Origin: Ensifer sp. MPMI2T
Lineage (GTDB): Bacteria > Pseudomonadota > Alphaproteobacteria > Rhizobiales > Rhizobiaceae
DNA: 64,000 nt
Reading direction: 5' to 3'
Assembly (NCBI RefSeq): GCF_004827385.1
Contig: NZ_SRXN01000003.1
Span: 186,001-250,000, forward strand
This document shows, piece by piece, positions 57,167-64,000 of the stretch. The notes under the pieces were generated by a model. It did not search any database. It worked only from the letters and a program-made list of their open reading frames with translations, and had not been told where the DNA came from. The translations under genes were made by a program, and so were the position numbers. The first letter of the stretch is position 1. Every line of letters begins with the position of its first letter.

Positions 57167-58300
57167 TTGGGACAGCTCAATCTCAAAAAGGTTCAGAAAT
57201 TCTACGGCACCTACGAAGTGCTGAAGGGTGTCGAACTCGAAGTCAGGAACGGCGAGTTTGTGGTCTTCGTAGGCCCGTCGGGCTGCGGCAAGTCCACGCT
57301 TCTCAGAATGATCGCTGGTCTTGACGAGACGACGGCGGGCGACATCGTCATCGATGGCAAGCGTGTCAACGACTTGCCGCCGGTCAAGCGCGGCATCGCC
57401 ATGGTCTTCCAGTCCTATGCGCTCTATCCGCATATGACGGTGTTCGAGAACATTGCCTTTCCGCTCCGCGTGGAAAAGATGCCCGAGGAGAAGCTTAGGG
57501 CCAAGGTCGAGCACGCGGCGCGCATTCTCCATCTCGATCAGCGGCTCCAGCAGAAGCCCGGCATGCTTTCCGGCGGCCAGCGCCAGCGCGTCGCGATCGG
57601 CCGAGCGATTGTCCGTGAGCCGAAGATCTTCCTCTTCGACGAGCCGCTGTCGAACCTCGATGCGGCTTTGCGCGCCGACATGCGCATCGAACTGGCGAAA
57701 CTACACCGGCAGCTGAAGGCAACGATGATCTACGTCACGCACGACCAGGTCGAAGCGATGACGATGGCGGACCGGATCGTTGTGCTAAACGCCGGAGAGA
57801 TCGCCCAGACGGGCGCGCCACTTGAACTCTATCACAAGCCGGCCAACACCTTCGTGGCCGGCTTCATCGGCAACCCGAAAATGAGCTTCCTGCCGGTCAC
57901 CTGCAAGAGCGTCAGCGACGCTGGCGTCGAGGTTGAGTACAAGGGGCAGACGGCGATCATTCCGGTGGCGCCGCGTAGCGGCATGGCCGGTGCGACCTTG
58001 ACCCTCGGCGTGCGCCCTGAGCATATCCAGATCGGTTCCGGCGACCTGACGTTGACGGTCACACCCTCGGTCATCGAGCGCCTCGGCGCGCACACGGTTG
58101 CCTATGCTTCGCTCGGAGGCGAAGGGGAGAACTATTGCGCCATGCTGCCGGGCACCGCTGCGATCCGGGCGGAAGAAGAGGTCAGGACCGGCATCCGTGC
58201 CGCTGACTGCCACCTGTTCGATGAACACGGCATCGCCTTCGAGCGTCGCGTCGAGATGACCGATATCGATATGGCGCTTTTCGATCCAGCGGCAGCCTGA
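57167..58300 (+). CDS. Sugar ABC transporter ATP-binding protein (MalK/UgpC type)
   Basis: 377 residues from TTG 57167 (GGAG 8 nt upstream; gives MGQLNLKKVQKFYG, the usual MalK-type start; GTG at 57143 would add 8 residues). Walker A GPSGCGKST, signature LSGGQRQRVAIGRAI, Walker B FLFDEPLSNLD, switch YVTHDQVEAMTM; C-terminal TOBE-type regulatory domain from about 240. Energises the importer encoded just upstream. Confidence 0.93.
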   Translation: MGQLNLKKVQKFYGTYEVLKGVELEVRNGEFVVFVGPSGCGKSTLLRMIAGLDETTAGDIVIDGKRVNDLPPVKRGIAMVFQSYALYPHMTVFENIAFPLRVEKMPEEKLRAKVEHAARILHLDQRLQQKPGMLSGGQRQRVAIGRAIVREPKIFLFDEPLSNLDAALRADMRIELAKLHRQLKATMIYVTHDQVEAMTMADRIVVLNAGEIAQTGAPLELYHKPANTFVAGFIGNPKMSFLPVTCKSVSDAGVEVEYKGQTAIIPVAPRSGMAGATLTLGVRPEHIQIGSGDLTLTVTPSVIERLGAHTVAYASLGGEGENYCAMLPGTAAIRAEEEVRTGIRAADCHLFDEHGIAFERRVEMTDIDMALFDPAAA

Positions 58301-58442
58301 TCGGCTGGATGGCATCTATTCGCCACCCGCATTTCTCTGCCGCGGTTTCAGTCGTTCGCCTTAAGAAATTTCCGCTTCGGTGATCGTTGGCGTAGAGTAC
58401 CGACGTCAAGCTGGCTCGGGTAATTCATATCGGGAGGCAGGA

Positions 58443-58826
58443 ATGTCGGAAACAATCGTCAACGTGCGTTACATGGTTGATGACGTCGAGGTTTCCATCG
58501 AGTGGTACACCAAGCATCTCGGCTTTTCACTTCTCTCCAACCACGCTCCGGCATTCGCGGACGTCAAGCGGGGAGCGCTACGGCTGTTGCTCAGTGGCCC
58601 CTTGAGCTCTGCGGGACGACCGATGCCCGACGGTGAGCGTCCTCAGCCCGGCGGCTGGAACCGGATCCACCTCATTGTCGATGACCTGGCCGCTGAGGTC
58701 GACCGACTGAAAGCCGCCGGCGCCAGGTTCCGCAATGACATCGTAACCGGGCCCGGCGGATCACAGATCCTGTTGAGCGACCCGTCCGGCAATTTTGTCG
58801 AGCTGTTTCAACCCGCCGGTCGTTGA
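58443..58826 (+). CDS. VOC (glyoxalase-fold) family protein
   Basis: 127 residues from ATG 58443 (GGGAGG upstream). NVRYMVDDVEVSIEWYTKHLGFSLL, then WNRIHLIVDDLAAEVDRLKAAGARF and DPSGNFVELFQP show the two beta-alpha-beta modules of the vicinal oxygen chelate fold, with His (RIHLIV) and Glu (VELF) as likely metal ligands. Substrate unknown; could be a dioxygenase, isomerase or resistance protein. It follows the sugar operon by 142 bp and may be separate. Confidence 0.85.
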   Translation: MSETIVNVRYMVDDVEVSIEWYTKHLGFSLLSNHAPAFADVKRGALRLLLSGPLSSAGRPMPDGERPQPGGWNRIHLIVDDLAAEVDRLKAAGARFRNDIVTGPGGSQILLSDPSGNFVELFQPAGR

Positions 58827-58863
58827 TAGGGGCTGGCGAACCAGTATTTCCATTACACGGTTC

Positions 58864-58900
58864 GCGGAGCGCCGTAGTAAGACAGCGCTCCGCCGGTTTT
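58864..58900 (+). terminator. Terminator after VOC gene
   Basis: GCGGAGCGC (58864-58872) pairs perfectly with GCGCTCCGC (58885-58893) and is followed by CGGTTTT. Located between convergent genes. Confidence 0.7.
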
Positions 58901-58921
58901 GAACTTTCGGAATTCAGGCTG

Positions 58922-60301
58922 TCATTTGTTGCCGAGAACTTCAGAGACGGCGCCCACTGCCGCCTTCACGACAATGTCGGCCTCGTCGCGCGTCAGGCAG
59001 AGCGGCGGGGCAAAGCCCAGGATGTCGCCCTGCGGCATCGCGCGGCCAAGGACGCCGCGCTCTGCTAGTGCAATCGCCACTCTTGGGCCGACCTTCTGCG
59101 CCGAATCGAAGAATTTCCGATCGTCCCGGTCCTCAACGAACTCGATCGCCGCCATCAGGCCGTCCCCGCGCACTTCGCCCACGTGCCTGTGCTCCGAGAG
59201 CGCCTTTGTAAGTTCCGACCGGAAATAGGCTCCGGTCGAGCCGGCGTTCTCGATGATGCCGAGTTCGTCGATCAGTTCGAGATTGGCGATACCCGCAGCA
59301 GCGCAGATCGGGTGGGCGGAATAGGTCCAGCCATGGCCGATCGGACCGAGTTCGTCCGATCCCTGCACCAGCACCTCCCACATCTTTTCCGAGACGATGC
59401 TGCCGGAAAGCGGCGCATAGGCCGAGGTCAGGCCCTTGGCGATGGTGATGAGGTCCGGCTTGATGCCGTAGTGATCGGAACCGAACATGGTGCCGAGACG
59501 ACCGAAGCCCGTGACGACCTCGTCGGAGACGAGCAGGATGTCGTATTTCTCAAGCACCGCCTGGATCTTCTGCCAGTAGCCCTTCGGTGGCGGCACGATG
59601 CCGCCCGTACCAAGGATCGGCTCACCGATGAAGGCCGCGATCGTGTCCGGCCCTTCCGCGAGGATCATTTCCTCAAGCTTGTCGGCGCAATATTGCGAGA
59701 ACTCCTCTTCGTTCATCGAGCGGTCCGGACGGCGGAAATAATAGGGCGCCTCGGTGTGCAGGATCGGTGCCCGCGGCAAATCGAAGGCATTGTGGAAAAG
59801 CTGCAGGCCGGTCAGCGAGCCGGTCATGACACCTGAACCGTGATAGCCGCGCCAGCGCGAAATGATCTTCTTCTTCTCGGGCCTGCCGAGAATGTTGTTG
59901 TAGTACCAGATGAGCTTGATGTTGGTCTCGTTGGCATCCGAACCGGAGAGGCCGAAATAGACGCGGCTCATGCCTTTCGGCGCCCGATCGATGATCATCT
60001 TGGAGAGCCGGATCGACGCCTCGGTGCCGTGGCCGACATAGGCGTGATAGTAGGCGAGGTTCTTCGCCTGTTCGCCGATCGCCTCGGCTATCTTCTGCCG
60101 GCCATAGCCGACATTGACGCAGTAAAGGCCAGCGAAGGCGTCGAGGCTGCGCTTGCCGGTGACGTCCGTGATGTAAACGCCTTCGCCGCCGCCGATGACC
60201 CGTGTCGGGGTCTCACCGCGCGCATGCATGCCCATATGCGTGGACGGATGGAAGAAATGGTCGCGGTCCCAGGCGGTGAGTTCGTTGCTTTTATCGAGCA
60301 T
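58922..60301 (-). CDS. Class III aminotransferase, probably acting in ectoine catabolism (Atf/DoeD-like)
   Basis: 459 residues from ATG 60301 (AAAGGA upstream). Class III PLP fold: GSDANETNIKLIWYYNN, SRWRGYHGSG, LLVSDEVVTGFGRLG and the PLP lysine in ITIAKGLTSAYAPLSG (Lys289). Automatic naming would be GABA- or taurine-pyruvate aminotransferase. It lies 24 bp after a semialdehyde dehydrogenase gene, with AsnC and GntR regulators and an EhuA-like ATPase upstream on the same strand. This asnC-ssd-atf order is that of ectoine operons (DoeX-DoeC-DoeD), so 2,4-diaminobutyrate to aspartate semialdehyde is the favoured reaction (inference). Confidence 0.8.
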   Translation of the reverse strand: MLDKSNELTAWDRDHFFHPSTHMGMHARGETPTRVIGGGEGVYITDVTGKRSLDAFAGLYCVNVGYGRQKIAEAIGEQAKNLAYYHAYVGHGTEASIRLSKMIIDRAPKGMSRVYFGLSGSDANETNIKLIWYYNNILGRPEKKKIISRWRGYHGSGVMTGSLTGLQLFHNAFDLPRAPILHTEAPYYFRRPDRSMNEEEFSQYCADKLEEMILAEGPDTIAAFIGEPILGTGGIVPPPKGYWQKIQAVLEKYDILLVSDEVVTGFGRLGTMFGSDHYGIKPDLITIAKGLTSAYAPLSGSIVSEKMWEVLVQGSDELGPIGHGWTYSAHPICAAAGIANLELIDELGIIENAGSTGAYFRSELTKALSEHRHVGEVRGDGLMAAIEFVEDRDDRKFFDSAQKVGPRVAIALAERGVLGRAMPQGDILGFAPPLCLTRDEADIVVKAAVGAVSEVLGNK

Positions 60302-60325
60302 GGTCTTTCCTTTCGTCAAATCCGT

Positions 60326-61822
60326 TCAGGCGGCGGTGTCGATGCAGAGATATTTGAGTTCGGTGAAGGCCTCCATGCCATGGCGTGAGCCTTCGCGTGC
60401 GAGGCCGGACTGCTTCCAGCCGCCGAAGGGGATCGGTCCGCCGGTGATCTTCACCCGGTTGATTGCCACCATACCGTACTCGAGCGCTCGTGCGAGCCGC
60501 AGCTGGCGAGCGCCGTTTTCCGTGACGACATAGGCGACGAGGCCATATTCGGTGTCGTTCGCCCGGGCGATCACCTCATCCTCGCTGTCGAACGCGGTGA
60601 CGGCGGCCACGGGGCCGAATGTCTCTTCGCGCATGATCAATGCGTCGTCTGGTACATCGGTGAGCACGGTTGGCTGAAAGAACAGCGGCCCTGCGGCGTG
60701 CCGCTTGCCGCCGATCGCGAGTTTCGCACCGCACTTCAGTGCGTCGGCGACCTGCTCCTCGACCTTGGCGATCGCGCGCTCATGCATGAGCGGTCCGATG
60801 TCCGTGTCTTGTGCGAGCCCCGCGCCAACTTTGAGACGGGAAACGCGTACCGCGAAAACCTCGTTGAAGGCTTTCAGGATCGGCCGTTCGACGTAGATCC
60901 GGTTCGCCGCCAGGCAGTCCTGCCCGGAGGTCGCGAACTTCGCGGCGATCGCAATGTCTGCCGCCTTCTCCACGTCGGCATCGGCGAAGATGATGAGCGG
61001 CGCATGGCCGCCGAGTTCCATCACCAGCCGCTTCATCGTCGGTGCGCACTGGCGGGTGATCAGCTTCCCGATCTCGGTCGAGCCGGTGAAGCTCATGGCG
61101 CGGACGCGGGGCTCTTCACACAGGCGACCAACAATGGTCGCGGCATCACCGGTAACAATATTGAAGACTCCGGCCGGAAGGCCGGCGCGCTCTCCAAGTT
61201 CCGCAAGCGCGAGAGCGGAAAGCGGGGTCTCGGAGGAGGGATGGGCAACGACCGTGCAGCCAGCGGCGAGTGCCGCGGCCGCCTTTCGGGTGAGCATAGC
61301 GGAGGGGAAGTTCCATGGCGTGACGATGCCAACGACCCCGAGTGCTTCGCGGCGTACGATCATCTCCGCGCCCGGCAGGTGGCTCGTTACGCTCTCGGCG
61401 TTGAGCCGCTTGCCTTCCTCGGCATACCATTCGATGAAGGAGGCGGCGTAGTCGATTTCGCCACGGGATTCCGCAAGCGGTTTGCCCTGCTCCAGCGTCA
61501 TCAGCAGGGCGAGATCCTCCTTGGCGGCGAGCATCAGCTCGTACCATTTGCGCAGAATGGCGGCGCGTGCTTGCGGCAACATGCTACGCCATGCTGGGAA
61601 GGTTTTGGCGGCGGCATCGACGGCTTCCGAAGTTTGGGCGGCGTCGAGCGAGGCGACCCAGGCAAGCGTCGCGCCCGTTGCCGGGTCTGAGACCTCGAAG
61701 GCCTTGCCATCACGCCCGGCAACCCATCGCCCGCCAGCATAGGCGAGCTCGCGTAAGAGCTGCCGATCATTCAGGTGGTTTAGTGCGTCGTGGAAGGTCG
61801 TGCGCGCGAAAACAGCAGTCAT
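60326..61822 (-). CDS. NAD(P)-dependent semialdehyde dehydrogenase (Ssd/DoeC-like)
   Basis: 498 residues. ALDH motifs: VTPWNFPSAMLTRKAAAALAAGCTVVAHPS, the general-base Glu in MELGGHAP and the catalytic Cys303 in SGQDCLAANR. The sequence is closest to succinate-semialdehyde dehydrogenases (GabD). In this operon the partner aminotransferase would make either succinate or aspartate semialdehyde; the ectoine context favours aspartate semialdehyde to aspartate. It follows the AsnC gene by 118 bp. Confidence 0.85.
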   Translation of the reverse strand: MTAVFARTTFHDALNHLNDRQLLRELAYAGGRWVAGRDGKAFEVSDPATGATLAWVASLDAAQTSEAVDAAAKTFPAWRSMLPQARAAILRKWYELMLAAKEDLALLMTLEQGKPLAESRGEIDYAASFIEWYAEEGKRLNAESVTSHLPGAEMIVRREALGVVGIVTPWNFPSAMLTRKAAAALAAGCTVVAHPSSETPLSALALAELGERAGLPAGVFNIVTGDAATIVGRLCEEPRVRAMSFTGSTEIGKLITRQCAPTMKRLVMELGGHAPLIIFADADVEKAADIAIAAKFATSGQDCLAANRIYVERPILKAFNEVFAVRVSRLKVGAGLAQDTDIGPLMHERAIAKVEEQVADALKCGAKLAIGGKRHAAGPLFFQPTVLTDVPDDALIMREETFGPVAAVTAFDSEDEVIARANDTEYGLVAYVVTENGARQLRLARALEYGMVAINRVKITGGPIPFGGWKQSGLAREGSRHGMEAFTELKYLCIDTAA

Positions 61823-61940
61823 TTCCGATCTCCTCTCTTGTTGCGGGTAATCTGGACCGCAACGGGGAGAGAAGTTGTCTATTCCGGGCGCATGCTGCAG
61901 AGAGTTGGACTAAATAACCGGGATTGGAGAGCCGGATTGT

Positions 61941-62426
61941 CTATGGTGTTTGAGACAGCAGGCTGGTGAGGGGGAGCTGGGTTTCTTCCTTGACCGTCTT
62001 GGTGACGATGTAGGTGAAATAGCGGTCTATGCCCAACTCGCGATTCAGCAAGCCATCGATCAGTCGCTGGTAGGCGTCGACGTCCGGTGTCATGATTTTC
62101 AGAATATAGTCGACGCCTCCGCCGACCGACCAGCAGGCGACGATTTCGGGGATCGAGGCGACCACGCGTTCGAAGCGTTCGAAATCGGTCTGGCGGTGGT
62201 TGCCGAGCGTGATCTCGGTGAGAACGCTCGTGACTGGAGTGACTCGGCGCATGGCAAGCCGTGCGTGATAACCCGTCACGATGCCGGCCTTTTCCAGTTT
62301 CCTCAGTCTGAGCCAGCAAGGTGTCGGCGACAGCCCCGCCTTCTCGGCGAGCGCCAGCTTGGTGATTCTTCCATCCTTCTGGATCGCTTCCAGGATGCGC
62401 AAATCAATGGCGTCAAGCTTGATCAT
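61941..62426 (-). CDS. Lrp/AsnC-family regulator (DoeX/AsnC of ectoine operons)
   Basis: 161 residues: helix-turn-helix LDAIDLRILEAIQKDGRITKLALAEKAGLSPTPCWLRLRKLEKAGIVTGYHA, then the RAM ligand domain (ILKIMTPDVDAYQRLIDGLL). Start codon overlaps the GntR stop (ATGA). In Halomonas the corresponding DoeX regulates ectoine degradation; here it would activate or tune ssd and atf downstream. Confidence 0.9.
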   Translation of the reverse strand: MIKLDAIDLRILEAIQKDGRITKLALAEKAGLSPTPCWLRLRKLEKAGIVTGYHARLAMRRVTPVTSVLTEITLGNHRQTDFERFERVVASIPEIVACWSVGGGVDYILKIMTPDVDAYQRLIDGLLNRELGIDRYFTYIVTKTVKEETQLPLTSLLSQTP

Positions 62427-63154
62427 GCCTTGGAACGCTCTTCGGACAGTTCCGACTTGTCGGCATAGGCCATCATGCGATGGAAGCTCATCGAAATGTG
62501 GGCCCGGCGAATGTATCCGATCGCCTCCCAGTCGCCGATTTCGGCGGCCGACAGGACGGCCTGCATCTCGCTGCGAAAGGCCGAGAATTCTTCCGCCAAT
62601 CCGAGCTTCGGCATCATTTTCAAGACGACGCGAACGACCTGATAGTAAAGCCGCTCGCTGATCTCCCGCAGCGGCAGGTTTCCTGTGAACGCCCTGATTT
62701 CGGTAAAGAATGCCATGTTCAGGTGCAGGAATGCCTTTTGCGTGGGATTTTTCATCTCCTCGTCGCAGCGGGCGATCAGCGCCCTGATCCGTTCCAGGTC
62801 CTCGGCGCTGCGCGGGATCGGCGAAAGCTTGCCGACCAAAAGCGCAAGTTCCATGCGCAAATGATAGATCTGCACCAGCTCGCTGATATCGGGGTCGGTC
62901 ACGATGGTCCCGACGCCATGCACCGATTCCACCAGCCCCTCTGACTCCAGCCTTGCCAGCACACGCCTTACGGGCGTGCGGCTGGTGGAAAATTCCTTCG
63001 CTAACTCTTCCTCGGACAGGCGGCTGCTCGGCGCGTACTCGAGCATGCAGATGCGGTCCCTGAGAGTATGGTATATCCGGTCGAACCTCTCCCTGACCGA
63101 TACCGGCTGAAAGGATGCGCTGGTTTCGACATTGTCGGGCAATTCAGGGTGCAA
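62423..63154 (-). CDS. GntR-family regulator with FCD domain
   Basis: 243 residues if started at TTG 63154 (LHPELPDNVETS), which has AGGA 8 nt upstream and lies 2 bp after the ATPase stop. An in-frame ATG at 63247 would overlap the ATPase gene by about 90 bp with a Cys-rich, unrelated N-terminus and is less likely. Winged helix: YAPSSRLSEEELAKEFSTSRTPVRRVLARLESEGLVESVHGVGTIV; the C-terminal half is FCD-like. Encoded within the transport/catabolism operon, so probably its repressor. Confidence 0.87.
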   Translation of the reverse strand: MHPELPDNVETSASFQPVSVRERFDRIYHTLRDRICMLEYAPSSRLSEEELAKEFSTSRTPVRRVLARLESEGLVESVHGVGTIVTDPDISELVQIYHLRMELALLVGKLSPIPRSAEDLERIRALIARCDEEMKNPTQKAFLHLNMAFFTEIRAFTGNLPLREISERLYYQVVRVVLKMMPKLGLAEEFSAFRSEMQAVLSAAEIGDWEAIGYIRRAHISMSFHRMMAYADKSELSEERSKA

Positions 63155-63156
63155 GG

Positions 63157-63936
63157 CTATCCTGCTTCCAAGACAGCATTCAGAAACTGTCTTGTCCTTT
63201 CGTTCTTGGGGTTTCCAAAGATTTCCGCAGGGGAGCCCTGCTCGCAAATCTTACCTTGATAGAAGAAGCACACCCTGTCCGAAAACTCCTTGGCGAAACC
63301 CATCTGGTGGGTGACCATGAGCATGGTCAGGTCGTGTTCGCGACCGATCTTTCTTATAACCTGCAGAACTTCGCCTACAAGTTCCGGGTCGAGCGCCGAC
63401 GTTACTTCGTCGAACAGCATGATCTTCGGCCGCATTGCAAGCGCCCGTGCGATTGCCACACGCTGCTGCTGACCGCCCGACAGCTGCGAGGGGTAGTGAT
63501 CCTTCTTGGCGGACAGGCCGACCATGTTGAGGAGCTCCGCCGCCCGTTCCTCAGCCTCCGAGCGCTTCATTCCGAGAACGGTTATCGGCGCTTCAATGCA
63601 GTTTCCCATCGCGGTCATGTGCGGGAACAGGTTGAAGGACTGGAATACCATACCGATTTTCGCGCGGATCCGGCGTATGTGCTTGGTGGTCGCGGGCACA
63701 AGCTTGCCGTTCTGCAGCATATGCGTCATGGGCTCCCCATCGACCCAGAGGACACCATCATTGATGGCCTCCAGCGTCATGAGCATGCGCAGCACGGTCG
63801 TCTTGCCGGAGCCCGAGGGGCCGATGATCGACACCTTCTCGCCACGGCCGATATCGAGGTTGAGACTGTCGAGAACGGTGAGCGCGCCGTAGCGTTTTGA
63901 AACGTTCTCGAAACGAACCATTGGCATGTCGTTCAT
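63157..63936 (-). CDS. ehuA: Amino-acid-type ABC transporter ATP-binding protein, EhuA-like
   Basis: 259 residues. Walker A GPSGSGKTT, Q-loop MVFQSFNLFPHMTAMGNCIEAP, signature LSGGQQQRVAIARAL, Walker B IMLFDEVTSALD, switch MVTHQMGFAKE. Of the polar-amino-acid (GlnQ/HisP) family; the inserts INDGVLWVDGEPMTHM and LVPATTKHIRRIR are as I recall them for EhuA of ectoine/hydroxyectoine importers. The preceding gene is a permease end, consistent with an ehu-type operon running in from beyond the window. Substrate assignment is moderate. Confidence 0.7.
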   Translation of the reverse strand: MNDMPMVRFENVSKRYGALTVLDSLNLDIGRGEKVSIIGPSGSGKTTVLRMLMTLEAINDGVLWVDGEPMTHMLQNGKLVPATTKHIRRIRAKIGMVFQSFNLFPHMTAMGNCIEAPITVLGMKRSEAEERAAELLNMVGLSAKKDHYPSQLSGGQQQRVAIARALAMRPKIMLFDEVTSALDPELVGEVLQVIRKIGREHDLTMLMVTHQMGFAKEFSDRVCFFYQGKICEQGSPAEIFGNPKNERTRQFLNAVLEAG

Positions 63937-63939
63937 CTT

Positions 63940-64000
63940 TTATCTCCGCTGCAACCAGGATTCGAGCATCCGGATGATGCCCGCTGAAACGAGACTCATA
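63940..64000 (-). CDS. ABC transporter permease, last 19 residues (rest outside window)
   Basis: The minus strand reads SLVSAGIIRMLESWLQRR and stops at 63940, 3 nt before the ATPase start. A short basic tail after a hydrophobic run is the usual end of amino-acid-type ABC permeases (EhuD/HisM type). Too little is visible for a firm call; the position directly before the ATPase gene is the main support. Confidence 0.55.
   Translation of the reverse strand, partial: MSLVSAGIIRMLESWLQRR

Noticed and set aside
63155-63247. ATG start for the GntR gene inside the EhuA-like gene
   Set aside because: It would give a 31-residue unrelated Cys-rich extension; TTG 63154 has AGGA in front and an operon-like 2-bp spacing.

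Overview
The window reads as a GC-rich alphaproteobacterial replicon of the Rhizobiaceae, most likely a Sinorhizobium/Ensifer-type soil bacterium. The reasons are the density of ABC uptake systems, catabolic operons each with their own regulator, rhizobial palindromic repeats between genes, a ROSE-like RNA thermometer in front of a small heat-shock gene, and proteins of rhizobial type throughout. There are no rRNA or tRNA genes, insertion sequences or CRISPR arrays. The content resembles a chromid such as pSymB, but that is inference.

Layout. 1-8 kb: the end of xdhC, treY (trehalose from glycogen/maltodextrin), a small exported Gly-rich protein, then LysR / puuD-guaD (purine breakdown through a cytochrome-linked urate oxidase). 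8-14 kb: an IclR-type regulator divergent from gcl-hyi-glxR-ttuD, which turns glyoxylate, an end product of purine/allantoin catabolism, into 3- or 2-phosphoglycerate; an exact IclR-type operator lies between them. 14-15.5 kb: two hsp20 genes under a heat-shock promoter and thermometer, and a DUF982 protein. 15.5-23.4 kb: alpha-2-macroglobulin and pbpC, a cell-envelope defence/repair pair; pbpC carries a palindromic repeat inserted in frame. 23.5-29.7 kb: a Pot-type ABC importer with an Asp/Glu/hydantoin-family racemase and a divergent FCD-GntR regulator.

29.8-36 kb: a frameshifted RDD membrane gene, then DeoR-deoC-ALDH16-like dehydrogenase-FucU/RbsD, a deoxyribose-type sugar pathway. 36-44 kb: a Dpp-type importer with an XRE-cupin regulator and a GAF protein, then OsmC-like and dimethylargininase genes. 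44-48.5 kb: an uncharacterised periplasmic protein, a TauE/SafE exporter, a FAD disulfide oxidoreductase with a DUF4126 protein, a decayed integrase tail and an AT-richer small gene (probable scar of an integrated element). 48.8-52.7 kb: a Yeh/OpuC-type osmoprotectant importer. 52.9-58.8 kb: a Gfo/Idh dehydrogenase with a sugar ABC importer and a glyoxalase-fold protein. 58.9-64 kb: aminotransferase, semialdehyde dehydrogenase, AsnC and GntR genes downstream of an EhuA-like ATPase, which together look like the last steps of ectoine catabolism.

Taken together the window is mostly nutrient scavenging and stress adaptation: purine nitrogen, glyoxylate salvage, deoxyribose, amino acids/peptides, compatible solutes (trehalose, osmoprotectant, ectoine) and heat. 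No clearly new defence or biosynthetic system was found. The most unusual items are the repeat inserted inside pbpC, the thermometer/RpoH pair, the tandem-repeat array upstream of deoR, the broken RDD gene, the integrase scar and two uncharacterised exported proteins.
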